Source: Planctomycetaceae bacterium (GTDB lineage Bacteria > Planctomycetota > Planctomycetia > Planctomycetales > Planctomycetaceae). From it: a stretch of DNA of 59,477 nucleotides. Positions 46,034-55,135 of this stretch are shown piece after piece. The stretch is from contig JAGQPX010000127.1 of the NCBI GenBank assembly GCA_020426505.1, positions 1 to 59,477 of the forward strand, in the 5' to 3' direction. The position numbers were made by a program, and so were the translations under genes. How positions within the stretch are numbered: the stretch's first letter is position 1; the number at the start of each line of letters is the position of its first letter. Below the pieces are notes generated by a model. The model saw nothing but the letters and a program-made list of their open reading frames with translations. It was not told the origin of the DNA and made no database searches.

Positions 46034-46411
46034 ACCTGTTCTCCGTACTTGCTCGTTTCAAGTGTCGTTGGTCTTCAAGAGCGAGGCATTGTAGCGATTT
46101 TTGAAGCTGCGCAAACTTGAACGATTGTAGTTGTACTAGCGGTCGCTGAGACTGTCCGGTCGTCCTAACCCCCTGACAGGCGTTTGGTTTGTGAATATTC
46201 GTCAAATCCGGATGACGGACACAGAATGACTTGACGGCACGATCGATCCAAGCCGAATCATTTAGTGATCATGTCCCGTTGGTCTTCTGTGACAGGGAGA
46301 ACGACGGCTCGACGACCACACTCGACGGACTGAGTCGGTGGTCCTACGTCGACGGCAACCCGGGGGGGGTTCCGGACGTCACTTCCAGACAACACGACAA
46401 GGAGGGTTGCC
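46034..46411. promoter_or_regulatory. Divergent intergenic region with RBS-sequestering hairpin
   Basis: 378 bases between the topoisomerase A start (minus) and a secreted-protein gene (plus). No other gene seen. GGCAACCC (46354-46361) is complementary to GGGTTGCC (46404-46411), which directly abuts the ATG at 46412 and overlaps the RBS AAGGAGG (46399-46405). An 8-bp stem over a 42-base loop could mask the ribosome site, so translation may be regulated. Both promoters must lie here. Confidence 0.4.
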
Positions 46412-46825
46412 ATGTTGTCGAAACGATTGAGAATCGCCGCCGTGCTTTGCGTCGGCATGACAGCCTCGGCAGCGTTCGCTGACGGGCCGTCTTACGGAGG
46501 AGCCGCAGGGGGCGGCGCCTATGGATCGAACCAATACCCGGTCTTGAACGCGCCGCTGTACTCGTCTCCGGTTCAGCATGTGCCGGAGTACGCCGGAGGC
46601 TCGGTCATCACGAACCAGGCGCTCGCTCCGCACGAGATGCTGTACCCGCACGAGTACCACGCGATGTACGGCCCGTTCTACTACCGGGTGAACGGCGTTT
46701 GGGTCGTCACCCCCTTCGGCGTGAGACAACACGAGAAGTGGCAGTTGCAAGGCACGCACGTGAAGGTTCGCTATCACGACCACTTCCGTCTCTTCTCGAG
46801 CTTCCATCCGCCCGTCTCGCACTAA
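46412..46825 (+). CDS. Secreted Tyr/His-rich hypothetical protein
   Basis: 137 residues with a signal peptide (MLSKRLRIAAVLCVGMTASA, cleavage near AFADG). The mature protein starts Gly-rich (YGGAAGGGAYGSNQYPV) and is rich in Tyr and His (LYPHEYHAMYGPFYYRVNGV, VKVRYHDHFRL). No cysteine after the signal peptide, unlike the two following genes. A conserved planctomycete family in my recollection, of unknown role; possibly an envelope structural protein. Confidence 0.75.
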   Translation: MLSKRLRIAAVLCVGMTASAAFADGPSYGGAAGGGAYGSNQYPVLNAPLYSSPVQHVPEYAGGSVITNQALAPHEMLYPHEYHAMYGPFYYRVNGVWVVTPFGVRQHEKWQLQGTHVKVRYHDHFRLFSSFHPPVSH

Positions 46826-46925
46826 CGACTCACACGAAGAGACTCCCGGCAAGCCCGCACACGCCTTGAGTTATCCGTTTCGAGTGAGCAGTCGAATTTC
46901 CGAATCAGATCCAGGAACCCATGTC

Positions 46926-47981
46926 ATGAAGACTTGTCATTTCAACTTGAAAGCCTGCACGCTGCTGGCCGCGCTGATGACGATGAGTTTCGTCAGCAGT
47001 GCGATTGCCGAGGATGCAGGCGTTGTTCGGCTGGGAGACGCACCAGCCACTGCTTCGGTCAGCGACGAGGGAGAGGTCATCATTCGTGGCCAATCCGATC
47101 TGCGACGACGCAATGCCCGCACGAGCAAGGCCTTGTTGCAGTTGCTCTCTGCACACGACGAGCCCGCATGTGCATCAGCGTGCGACGAAATGCCGTGTGA
47201 CTCGTACAACACCTGTGACGGGTGTGCGTCTTACCCCGTCACGCCGTCGTTTCACGGCTCCGCCTGTGCCGCTCCGGCTTGTGCAGTTCCGGCCTACTCC
47301 GCTTCTGCGTGCGACACGGCTTGTGCAGCACCGTCTTGCGACACCTGCGGACCGACATACGGCAGCTACGCATCCTGTGCACCGATCGACACATCGTGCG
47401 ATGGATGTGCTCCTTTCGTCGGCGCCGACTGCTGCGACAGCGGCTGTGCCGATGGATGTGACAGTTGCTACGGCGACGGTTGCGATGGTTGCTGTTCATA
47501 CTGTGACGGCAACGGCTGCGACTATTGCGGCGTGGGGACCGCCAGAGTTGGTGGCGGACTTTTCAACCGCATGACCGATTGCCCGCACGGGTACTCCGGC
47601 TCCGGCTGTTCAATCTGCGACACGCGTGCTGTCGTGAACCGGAACGCGTTTGCGTCGTTCCTCGGAAATCAAGCGGCGATGTCTCGCGCCCGACGGCGTC
47701 ATGCCAACGCAGGCCTCAATGCCTATCTCCGCTGCAAGCTCGGCTACTTCATCCCGAGCGGGGGAGCGTGCGGAACAGGGGCACCGTTGTTCGGTCACTA
47801 TACCCGCGTGTACTCCGACGATCCGGGTTACTTCGACGGACGTGACGGCCAGATCTACGCCGCACCCGGAGTGGGTGGACCCGTTTCCGTGCCGCTCGCG
47901 CCCAATGTTCGCCACGCTTACAACTACGGTTGGGGTGTGCCGTCGAGTCGTCTGACGCCTGTCAGCAATTCGGGCTACTGA
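46926..47981 (+). CDS. Secreted Cys-rich protein 1
   Basis: 351 residues from ATG 46926 (AGGAA 5-9 bases upstream); the open frame extends back to 46866. Signal peptide MKTCHFNLKACTLLAALMTM, cleaved near AIAED. The mature N-terminus has the VRLG motif shared with the next gene. A Cys/Gly/Asp-rich region (about 80-205) has many short units such as CDSYNTCDGC, CDSGCADGCDSC and CDYCGVG. The last 120 residues are less repetitive, with GYFIPSGGACGTGAPLFGHY. The cysteines could make disulfide cross-links in the envelope, by analogy with Cys-rich planctomycete wall proteins; this is inference. Confidence 0.75.
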   Translation: MKTCHFNLKACTLLAALMTMSFVSSAIAEDAGVVRLGDAPATASVSDEGEVIIRGQSDLRRRNARTSKALLQLLSAHDEPACASACDEMPCDSYNTCDGCASYPVTPSFHGSACAAPACAVPAYSASACDTACAAPSCDTCGPTYGSYASCAPIDTSCDGCAPFVGADCCDSGCADGCDSCYGDGCDGCCSYCDGNGCDYCGVGTARVGGGLFNRMTDCPHGYSGSGCSICDTRAVVNRNAFASFLGNQAAMSRARRRHANAGLNAYLRCKLGYFIPSGGACGTGAPLFGHYTRVYSDDPGYFDGRDGQIYAAPGVGGPVSVPLAPNVRHAYNYGWGVPSSRLTPVSNSGY

Positions 47982-48135
47982 GTTTTCAACTGCCCAGGGG
48001 CGAAGTCGAAGTGATCGGCTTCGCCAGACTTCCCAACGCAGTGGTCCGCCACGAGACAGGCTTCTCGTCCGACCAGCTGCCTGCGTGCGGGGAAGTCTCC
48101 GCTCCCGCGTTTCCTTTGAGATCAGGATGATCACT

Positions 48136-49335
48136 ATGCGATATCAATCAACACATTGGCTGATGATGACGCTGGGGGCCTTGCTCCTGCCGACAGTTGC
48201 TTCAGCCCAGGATTTTTCAGAACCGGAAGGCTTTGTCCGACTGGGAGGCGTTCGTCAGACTTCTTGTGAGTCGGGCGACTGTGGAACCGACATCAGCACC
48301 TATGAAATCGGCGGTTGCGATTCAGGGGGATGTGATCAGTACGGGTGCGACTCCTGCGGTTGCGATTCGTGCGGCTGCGACGGCTATGGCTGCGGCAACT
48401 CATGTGACTGCGGCGTCGGCTGCGGTTGCGGCCGAGCCTGTCGCCGCGACATGAGACAGGACCGACGGCTGATCCGTCGTGCCAAGGTTCAGGACTGGCT
48501 CTCAGGTGGTTCGTACTCTCGGTACGGCGGGTGTGGGAACGGTGCGTGCGGGTATGGTGCCTGTGGCCAGGGGGCTTGCGGGTACGGGGGATGCCATGGC
48601 CGAGCTCTGAGGTGCGGCGTCTGTGGAAGCAGTCACTGCTGCAACCCGTGTCACGCCAAACTGATGCACACGCTGCACTGGCTCAGCCCCTACCACGCCG
48701 GCTGCAAGCAGTCCCCGGACGCCGGCTGGGCTCCGCCGGGACACTTCCCCTGTCAGCGGGTTGCTGCGACCTATCGAAAGTGGTTCCCGGATTCCTGGAC
48801 AGGCTATCCGTCCAACGTCGATCCGAACTTCCGCTATCCGATGGTCTATCAGCCGACGGACACGACGCAGTTGGGCTACTACTATCAGCGTGTGCCCCAG
48901 TGGATGCCTACTCGTGGCATGATCCCGCCGACACCGCATCCGGACGAGTTCCATCGACCGGACATCGGCACCTGCTACAACGGAGTGATGAACGTGGGAC
49001 ACGGCTGTCCATCTGGAGGTTGCCCTGCTCACGGTGACGTCTACTCCGACGTCTCGTCACACTACGGTCACAATGGCACGTACGGCGAGTCGATTCAGTA
49101 CGACGTGCAACCGTCGCCCGTCGAGAGTCACTCGGCTCCGATGGGGTCACAGCCGATGCCTGTGATCCAACCGGCACCGTCCGGTTCCAATGGAGGATCA
49201 GGCGTGCCCGTCAATCCGGGACAAAATGTGCCTCCGGCTCCCGCGGATGCACCATCGGCAGCACCTGCACCGCCCGCCGCTGCACCCGAACGTTCGGCTG
49301 GCGCTCCGACCTTGTACCCGGTGCCCACTTTTTAG
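48136..49335 (+). CDS. Secreted Cys-rich protein 2, repeat-containing
   Basis: 399 residues from ATG 48136; AGG lies 9 bases upstream, the alternative 48127 has too little spacing. Signal peptide (LMMTLGALLLPTVASAQ). Mature start FSEPEGFVRLGGVRQ carries the VRLG motif seen in the previous gene. Cys/Gly repeats at about 45-90 (GCDSGGCDQYGCDSCGCDSC) and again at about 125-155 (CGNGACGYGACGQGACGYGG). The central part (about 170-290) is Pro/Tyr-rich with RVAATYRKWFPDSWTGYPSN. The C-terminal 70 residues are Pro/Ala/Ser-rich low complexity. Probably an extracellular structural protein paralogous to the previous one. Confidence 0.75.
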   Translation: MRYQSTHWLMMTLGALLLPTVASAQDFSEPEGFVRLGGVRQTSCESGDCGTDISTYEIGGCDSGGCDQYGCDSCGCDSCGCDGYGCGNSCDCGVGCGCGRACRRDMRQDRRLIRRAKVQDWLSGGSYSRYGGCGNGACGYGACGQGACGYGGCHGRALRCGVCGSSHCCNPCHAKLMHTLHWLSPYHAGCKQSPDAGWAPPGHFPCQRVAATYRKWFPDSWTGYPSNVDPNFRYPMVYQPTDTTQLGYYYQRVPQWMPTRGMIPPTPHPDEFHRPDIGTCYNGVMNVGHGCPSGGCPAHGDVYSDVSSHYGHNGTYGESIQYDVQPSPVESHSAPMGSQPMPVIQPAPSGSNGGSGVPVNPGQNVPPAPADAPSAAPAPPAAAPERSAGAPTLYPVPTF

Positions 49336-49669
49336 TCGAAGCACGTCATCGATCAGTCTGCCCAGTCGATGTGAATTGAACGTAGCTTGACACCAGTGAC
49401 GACCCTCCACCGGAGGCAAGCGGGACACCCCCCTTGCCTCCGGTTTTTGTATTGGAGATGGCGAACTTGTGCATCCGTCGAGACGTAACACGGTTTGCCT
49501 TTCAACGCCTTTTGGGTGTGGCATGCTCTCACGCCGGCAGGCGGGCGAGCATGTCCTTCGTTCGTTCTCGAACATGGCAACCCTGCGAACTCCGTGACGC
49601 CATGCCACTCAATCAACACACGAAACCATTGAGGAATACCGACGTGCTCACTCTGGTGGAAAATCAAGT
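49336..49669. other. Intergenic region after the Cys-rich genes
   Basis: 334 bases between the second Cys-rich gene (plus) and the radical SAM gene (minus, end at 49670). It contains one strong terminator (49410-49448) and otherwise no convincing gene or repeat. Confidence 0.5.
49410..49448 (+). terminator. Strong Rho-independent terminator
   Basis: CCGGAGGCAAG (49410-49420) pairs perfectly with CTTGCCTCCGG (49433-49443) around a 12-base loop and is followed by TTTTTGT. The 11-bp GC-rich stem plus U-tract makes a textbook intrinsic terminator. It ends the unit of three secreted-protein genes. Confidence 0.9.
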
Positions 49670-50728
49670 TTAAAACAGCCGTAGCTGTCCTGAACGTGGG
49701 AGTGGTGGCGTGAACTGCGAGCAATCGAGCGGCGGGAGTCGCTGATTGAGTCCATACTTCCGTGCGAACAGGTCAAACACCTTGCGAATCTGCTCTGCAA
49801 CCGGTCCTTGTCCCGACTGTCGTTGTCCAAAGCGGGAGTCGTACAACTGCCCGTCTCGCGTTTGACGCACGAGTCCGAGCACCTTCTCGGCCTTGAGTGG
49901 CTGCGTTCGATTCAGCCATTCCCGAAAGACCGGCTCGACCGTTATTGGCAGCCGCAAAAGAATCCACGATGCCGAGCGCGCTCCCGCATCGCGTGCGGCT
50001 TCGAGCACATGAGGGATCTCTGAATCGTTCAATCCGGGGATGACCGGTGCCACCATAACGCCCACGGGCACGTGCGCCTCGGCGAGTTCACGGACGGCTC
50101 GCAGCCGAGCCGCAGGAACACTCGTTCGGGGCTCCACCTCCCGGGCGAGTTCATCATCCAGCGATGTGATGGACAGAAACACATGTACGAGCCGTAATGC
50201 AGTGAGCTGCTCCAGGAGATCTCTGTCTCGCAGGACGAGGGCGTTCTTCGTGACGATGCCCACCGGTTGCCGACACTCCAATGCGACCTGCAAACATTGC
50301 CGCATCAATCGAAAACGTCGCTCAGCGGGCTGATAGCAATCGGTGACGCCCGAAAACACGATCGTCTCCGGCTGCCAGCCATCGCGGGCCAGAAACTCCC
50401 GCAGCAGCTTCGGCCCATCCTGCTTGACCATGATCCGCGTCTCGAAGTCGAGCCCCGCGTTCATCCCCAGGAACTCGTGCGTATTCCTCGCATAACAGTA
50501 AGAGCACCCGTGAGCACAACCCCGGTACAGGTTTACGCTGTAACGGAATGGGATATCGGGTGAGTCGTTTGTCGAAACGATGCTGCGCGACGCATCGGGC
50601 AAGTACTCGATTGGCCGTCGATAAAGTTGAGCAAGATACTCCTCGTCATCCTCGACCTGCTCAAGGTCCGCCTCTCGCCGCGTCGCCTGATAACGATTCG
50701 GCGGATCTATCATCGAGCCATGTCGCAT
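49670..50728 (-). CDS. PA0069-family radical SAM protein
   Basis: 352 residues. The [4Fe-4S] motif CX3CX2C is at C71, C75 and C78 (RGCAHGCSYCYARNTHEF). Further marks are NLYRGCAHGC, EPRTSVPAARLRAVRELAEA, VGVMVAPVIPGLNDSEIPHV and RLPITVEPVFREWL. Matches the SPL-like PA0069/Rv2578c family, whose reaction is not established. Alternative start at residue 6 (50713). Convergent with the Cys-rich unit. Confidence 0.88.
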   Translation of the reverse strand: MRHGSMIDPPNRYQATRREADLEQVEDDEEYLAQLYRRPIEYLPDASRSIVSTNDSPDIPFRYSVNLYRGCAHGCSYCYARNTHEFLGMNAGLDFETRIMVKQDGPKLLREFLARDGWQPETIVFSGVTDCYQPAERRFRLMRQCLQVALECRQPVGIVTKNALVLRDRDLLEQLTALRLVHVFLSITSLDDELAREVEPRTSVPAARLRAVRELAEAHVPVGVMVAPVIPGLNDSEIPHVLEAARDAGARSASWILLRLPITVEPVFREWLNRTQPLKAEKVLGLVRQTRDGQLYDSRFGQRQSGQGPVAEQIRKVFDLFARKYGLNQRLPPLDCSQFTPPLPRSGQLRLF

Positions 50729-50816
50729 AATTGAGCAAGATCCTCGGGAGATTCGCCTGTCGAAGTTGGTGCTGTGTCGTTCGGGCTAATCTATCAAATA
50801 AGTGCTCATGTGTGCA

Positions 50817-51224
50817 CTATTTCTGCCGATTCACTTCTCGCTTCACGTTGAAACCAATTCTCCTGAGTGCGTCCATGATCATCCGCACCGTTTCGCCGGA
50901 GTCTGTCGTAGCAATTCGGCGGACAATTGGACCATCCGCATCCTGATCGAGTGAACGTACTTGGGCACGCAGCTCATACAGGTCTTTGTCTTTCAAAAAG
51001 GAGATTGACTCAACCTGATCCATTCGCGTCGCCCCCTTTCCGCGAGTGGTCTGGTGTTTGAATCCCCATTGGTCGAAACAGAGTTCCCCAGTCAACTGAC
51101 CGAAAAGCAGATCGGATGGAAATCGTTTGGGGCCATCGACACGCAGTTGCAAGCTCAAATGAACGTCGTCCCCGATCAAACGGACTTCCTGGATCCTCAT
51201 TGGGGTATCGACAGTCGAGTCCAT
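50817..51224 (-). CDS. Hypothetical protein
   Basis: 135 residues, alternating strands and helices (RIQEVRLIGDDVHLSLQLRV, GELCFDQWGFKHQTTRG). No motif, signal peptide or membrane segment seen. It begins 32 bases after the DUF2007-like gene and is probably co-transcribed with it. The reading frame is uninterrupted and coding in composition, but the family is not recognised. Confidence 0.55.
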   Translation of the reverse strand: MDSTVDTPMRIQEVRLIGDDVHLSLQLRVDGPKRFPSDLLFGQLTGELCFDQWGFKHQTTRGKGATRMDQVESISFLKDKDLYELRAQVRSLDQDADGPIVRRIATTDSGETVRMIMDALRRIGFNVKREVNRQK

Positions 51225-51256
51225 CAGTCAGAGTGCCCACGTTCAAACTTGGATAC

Positions 51257-51526
51257 TCAGTCTTCCGGGTCGCCAACGTCGACTTGCGACCAGTCGATGT
51301 GGTCGGCCTCGTCGCGGATCTTGTCGTAAGCCGCGTTGGCGGATTCCAGTTGAGCCGTGTCGACGAGGACTTCCACCTGACCGGGGATCCCGACTTTGAA
51401 GTCGGAGGTGGCGCTCCCGGAGATCTCCGCGTGAACTCCCTTTTCCAGAAGCGCATCGACGATCAACTGGGCTTCGTACTCGCGAGCCGTCATGGTGAGA
51501 ACGGTGAGTTTTGTGTCTTCAGGCAT
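51257..51526 (-). CDS. DUF2007-like signal-transducing protein
   Basis: 89 residues from MPEDTKLTVLTMT at 51526 (the longer frame to 51580 lacks family-like residues). LTVLTMTAREYEAQLIVDAL, LLEKGVHAEISG and GQVEVLVDTAQLESANAAYD match the ferredoxin-like DUF2007 fold, proposed as a small signal-transducing domain. The tail (HIDWSQVDVGDPED) is acidic. Divergent to the cpYpsA-like gene. Confidence 0.75.
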   Translation of the reverse strand: MPEDTKLTVLTMTAREYEAQLIVDALLEKGVHAEISGSATSDFKVGIPGQVEVLVDTAQLESANAAYDKIRDEADHIDWSQVDVGDPED

Positions 51527-51609
51527 GAATTCGTGGGCTCCATTGAGAACCGGGGATCGACACAGCATACTCCTCAACATTCAGGATGAAGTCAGTCGTC
51601 GGAGGAACC

Positions 51610-52077
51610 GTGTCGTCGCTATCAACTCTCCATATTGTCTCAGGCGGGCAAACCGGTGTCGACCGAGCAGCACTCGATGTCGCCCTGAAGTTGGGACTTT
51701 CATGTGGAGGATGGTGTCCGCGCGGCCGCCGAGCCGAGGACGGTCCCATTCATGAACGCTATCCATTGAGCGAAACCGAGTCGTCCAAGTACGACGTGCG
51801 GACGCGTCGCAATGTGCGCGAGTCGGACGGAACTCTGGTGTTGACGGTCGGCGATCCCACCGGCGGCACCGCACTGACCGTCGCTGTCGCTGAGCGTGAG
51901 GGGAAGCCACTGCTGGTGCTCGATCTCGACATGCAGCCGTCGCCGGCGATTGTCACGGAATGGCTGGAACTGCACGGCATCAAGTTGCTCAACGTCGCCG
52001 GGCCACGAGAAAGTACGTCACCCGGTATCGGACAGCTGGCACAGGAGTTCCTGCGGATCGCTCTTGACTACAAATAG
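51610..52077 (+). CDS. cpYpsA-like SLOG-family nucleotide-binding protein
   Basis: 155 residues from GTG 51610, preceded by GGAGGA (51601-51606); an ATG at 51586 is in frame but has no proper [23 protein letters not shown] is the hallmark nucleotide-binding loop of the putative molybdenum-carrier/cpYpsA family; [30 protein letters not shown] and [16 protein letters not shown] are also typical. SLOG proteins bind nucleotides or nucleotide-derived signals. The ligand here is unknown. Confidence 0.85.
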   Translation: MSSLSTLHIVSGGQTGVDRAALDVALKLGLSCGGWCPRGRRAEDGPIHERYPLSETESSKYDVRTRRNVRESDGTLVLTVGDPTGGTALTVAVAEREGKPLLVLDLDMQPSPAIVTEWLELHGIKLLNVAGPRESTSPGIGQLAQEFLRIALDYK

Positions 52078-52209
52078 CGCTCCTGGACGACGTTTCCGCG
52101 CTTCCATCGAGCGTCTGAAGCCGCCAAACACTGGAAACCGTCGACGACCGACATGCGAACGGTTAGCATCAGGGCCGCGACCGAGAAACTCTCCAGGAGA
52201 GGTTGTCCG

Positions 52210-53649
52210 ATGCTGTCACTGTTTCCGAGTCACGGTTCGACTCGTCGCCAACTCGATCAGCTGTCCCGACGCGATGCGTTGGCACTCGGAGGATTGAGTA
52301 CGCTCGGATTGACGCTTCCTGGCACGCAGTCTGCTGTCAGCGCGGCAACGACCAGTCGTCTCGCGACAGCCAAGCGATGCATCTACATCTTTCTTTGCGG
52401 GGGTCCGTCACAGCTGGATATGTGGGACCCCAAGCCTCACGCGCCGGATGCGATCCGGGGTCCGTTCAGCCCGAGCGCCACGACCGTCCCCGGCATGCAA
52501 CTGGGTGATCTCCTTCCACTGACCGCTCAGCGAGCCGACAGGATTGCATTGATCCGGTCGATGACGCATACGTCAAACTCCCATGATATCGGCATCAAAT
52601 ACACCCTCCTCGCCGACTCAACTGACACTGGGCCTGCGGACCCTCCGTCACGCAGCGATCACCCGGGGTTGGGAGGCATTCTCAGGAATCTGCTCGGTGA
52701 GGCGGGTCGCCTGCCGGCCTGGGTGACGGTGCCGCGTCCGTTCACGACCGGCAGCCGATACTACCGAGGCCAAACGGGCGGCTTTCTCGGGGCGACGCAC
52801 GACCCGTTTTTAATCGATGAGGAAAAGAAGGACTCTCTCGCTGACAAGTCGTTCAGCATTCGCTCGTTGAAGTCGCCCACGGGAGTTGATGAGCCTCGCT
52901 TCGATGCGCGGCGGAGTTTGTTGCAGTCGATCGATCGGGAACTCGAACAAAGCATCGACTCGATCGCCTCGCAACAATTGGCCGGCGAGTATCAGAAGGC
53001 GTTCGACCTCATTTCCTCTCCGGACGTCCGCGGCGCGTTCGACCTTGATCGTGAGCCCACACCACTTCGTGATCGTTATGGTCGCAATGAGTATGGTCAA
53101 AGCTTTCTGCTCGCGCGTCGGCTTGTGGAGTCGGGTGTGCGGTTCGTCAATGTGTTCTGGACCTACTTTGGTAAGGATGGATGTCAGTTCAATCTGTGGG
53201 ATAACCACGGTAGCGACAAGGATGTTTGCGGAGGTTACAACCGGGGCGTCGACATGATCCGCGGCGACTATTGTTGCCCGGCCTTTGACAAAGCTTTCTC
53301 CGCACTGCTGGATGATCTTACGGATCGCGGGATGCTGGACGACACGTTGGTTGTCGTCACCGGCGAGTTTGGACGGACACCCAAGATCAACCAGTATGCC
53401 GGTCGCGATCATTGGGCCGCGTGTTACTCCACGGTGCTTGCCGGCGGAGGCATCCGAGGTGGCGCGATCTTCGGCGAGAGCGACGAACATGCCGCGTACG
53501 TGAAAGACTCAGCCGTCCGCCCCGAAGACCTCGGCGCGACAATCCTGCACGCGTTCGGATTCTCCCCCAATGCCGAGATCATCCACCCGACCGGACGACC
53601 CGTCCGGGTCTCCAAAGGACAGCCGATCGAACAACTGTTTTCCTGCTGA
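52210..53649 (+). CDS. Tat-exported DUF1501 protein 1
   Basis: 479 residues from ATG 52210 (AGGAGAGG about 8 bases upstream). Twin-arginine signal SRRDALALGGLSTLGLT. DUF1501 alkaline-phosphatase/sulfatase-like fold: IYIFLCGGPSQLDMWDPKPH, LARRLVESGVRFVNVFW, VVVTGEFGRTPKINQYAGRD and HW. In planctomycetes such genes usually neighbour a DUF1553/DUF1549 cytochrome partner, absent here. It is convergent with a second DUF1501 gene, with a 78-bp repeat between their ends. Confidence 0.92.
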   Translation: MLSLFPSHGSTRRQLDQLSRRDALALGGLSTLGLTLPGTQSAVSAATTSRLATAKRCIYIFLCGGPSQLDMWDPKPHAPDAIRGPFSPSATTVPGMQLGDLLPLTAQRADRIALIRSMTHTSNSHDIGIKYTLLADSTDTGPADPPSRSDHPGLGGILRNLLGEAGRLPAWVTVPRPFTTGSRYYRGQTGGFLGATHDPFLIDEEKKDSLADKSFSIRSLKSPTGVDEPRFDARRSLLQSIDRELEQSIDSIASQQLAGEYQKAFDLISSPDVRGAFDLDREPTPLRDRYGRNEYGQSFLLARRLVESGVRFVNVFWTYFGKDGCQFNLWDNHGSDKDVCGGYNRGVDMIRGDYCCPAFDKAFSALLDDLTDRGMLDDTLVVVTGEFGRTPKINQYAGRDHWAACYSTVLAGGGIRGGAIFGESDEHAAYVKDSAVRPEDLGATILHAFGFSPNAEIIHPTGRPVRVSKGQPIEQLFSC

Positions 53650-53683
53650 GAACCGAGCCGGTTTCCAAACCGTATCTCACGAA

Positions 53684-53761
53684 GGTGGCAGGGTCAGCAG
53701 CGAACCGGATGGAACTGCGATCGTCGGATCGGGCCTTTCCGTTGGTCAGACCCGGCCACCC
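53684..53761. repeat. 78-bp dispersed repeat, copy 2
   Basis: Same length and termini as the element at 27899-27976 (GGTGGCAGGGTCAG... and ...CAGACCCGGCCACCC), about 87 percent identical by eye with no gap. The substitutions are clustered in the centre, where CGATC and GATCG can pair around GTCG. It begins 34 bases after the first DUF1501 stop and lies between convergent genes, so it may form an end-of-transcript structure on both strands. Confidence 0.75.
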
Positions 53762-53812
53762 GGTTAACTGCTTTGAAACGTGCTCCAAGACCCTCCAACG
53801 GCTGCGCCAAAC

Positions 53813-55135
53813 TCAGGCGTACAACTCGCGGATGGGCGTTCCTTCCCGCAGGACGGGGAACAGGCGACCGTTGTGATCTGCAAAGTTGTGATGGTGGTCG
53901 ATCCCTAGGAAGTTGTAGACTGTTGAGAGCACATCGCCCGGGGTGTAGGGATGCGTGGTGGGGTATGCCGCTTGACGGTCGGTCTCTCCGATCATGCGTC
54001 CAACGTTGATGCCGCCTCCTGAGAACAACACGCACGCGGCTCCGGGCCAATGGTCGCGACCTGCATCCTTGTTGATCTGAGGCGTTCGCCCAAACTCTCC
54101 GTGTGCGATGACCATCACACGTTTGTCGAGACCCCGATCATACAGGTCGGTCACGAGAGCCGAGATCGCAGAGTCCATCTTGGGGAGCGAGTTGTTCTTA
54201 AGTTGATTGAAGTTGTCCGTGTGAGTGTCCCATTCGCCGCCAGACAACACGGTCACAAACGTCACACCGGCTTCGACAAGTCGCCGTGCGAGGAGACAAC
54301 TCTGCCCACCGCTGTGATTCCCGTATTGTTCTCGCAGCTGGGGGCTTTCCTGCGAGAGATCAAACGCCTGTGCGGCTCGCTCTCCGGTGACGAGTTCGTA
54401 GGCTTCCCTGGAAAACCGATCGAGGCCTTCAAAGTGATCCGTGTCTTGCAAGTCGCGACCAACTCGATCGAGTCCATCACGCAGCTGCTGACGGACGTTC
54501 AAGCGGGAACGAGTGACGCCCGTCGCCAACGTTAGGTTCTTCACCTCGAAGTCGTCTTTACTCGGATCGCTGTTGGGACAGAAGGGGTTGTGCGCAAGTC
54601 CCAGGTAGGCCGAGCCACCAATGAGCTGCTGCTTCGGCAGACCCACGTAACCAGGCAGGCCTTCGACATTCGCGCCCCTCAGTCTGGACACGACCGAGCC
54701 GATCGACGGATTGAAGTTCGCTTTGGCACTGACATTCGCCTCATAGCCGGTCATCATCCAATGGGATGCCGGGAGATGACTCGGGTTCGTGTGCTGCACG
54801 GACCGGACGATCGCCAGTTTGTCCATGACAGCGGCCTGACGGGGCAGGTGTTCGCAGAACTGATACCCGGCGACCGACGAGGCGATTGGCGAGAACTCGC
54901 CGCGGATTTCGCTGGGGGCTCCCGGCTTCAGATCGTACATGTCAATGTGGCTGGGACCGCCACCCATGAAGATCTGAATGACTGCTGTGTCTTTGGGGAT
55001 CTGTTTCCCGGTTGCTGCCTGCAGACGCAAGTGATCGGCGAGTGACCATCCGCCCAAAGCAAGTGCTCCCACCTGCAGAAACGTCCGTCGTCCGAGGCTG
55101 GTTGTCGGCGGTTGAAATGTGGTTGTCTCTTGCAT
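53813..55135 (-). CDS. Tat-exported DUF1501 protein 2
   Basis: 440 residues from ATG 55135 (GGAAG 5 bases upstream; a GTG at 55144 is also in frame). Twin-arginine-like leader SLGRRTFLQVGALALGGWSL. DUF1501 signatures VIQIFMGGGPSHIDMYDLKP, LARRLVEAGVTFVTVLSGGE, VMVIAHGEFGRTPQINKDAG and RDHWPGAACVLFSGGGI. Paralog of 52210-53649, but divergent enough to be an old duplication. Exported, metal-dependent hydrolase-like, substrate unknown. Confidence 0.92.
   Translation of the reverse strand: MQETTTFQPPTTSLGRRTFLQVGALALGGWSLADHLRLQAATGKQIPKDTAVIQIFMGGGPSHIDMYDLKPGAPSEIRGEFSPIASSVAGYQFCEHLPRQAAVMDKLAIVRSVQHTNPSHLPASHWMMTGYEANVSAKANFNPSIGSVVSRLRGANVEGLPGYVGLPKQQLIGGSAYLGLAHNPFCPNSDPSKDDFEVKNLTLATGVTRSRLNVRQQLRDGLDRVGRDLQDTDHFEGLDRFSREAYELVTGERAAQAFDLSQESPQLREQYGNHSGGQSCLLARRLVEAGVTFVTVLSGGEWDTHTDNFNQLKNNSLPKMDSAISALVTDLYDRGLDKRVMVIAHGEFGRTPQINKDAGRDHWPGAACVLFSGGGINVGRMIGETDRQAAYPTTHPYTPGDVLSTVYNFLGIDHHHNFADHNGRLFPVLREGTPIRELYA

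Noticed and set aside
48330..48600. Repeated TGCGA...TGCGG units that could look like a CRISPR or tandem-repeat array
   Set aside because: The units are irregular and follow the reading frame of a Cys/Gly-rich protein, so they reflect coding repeats. No spacers of constant size.
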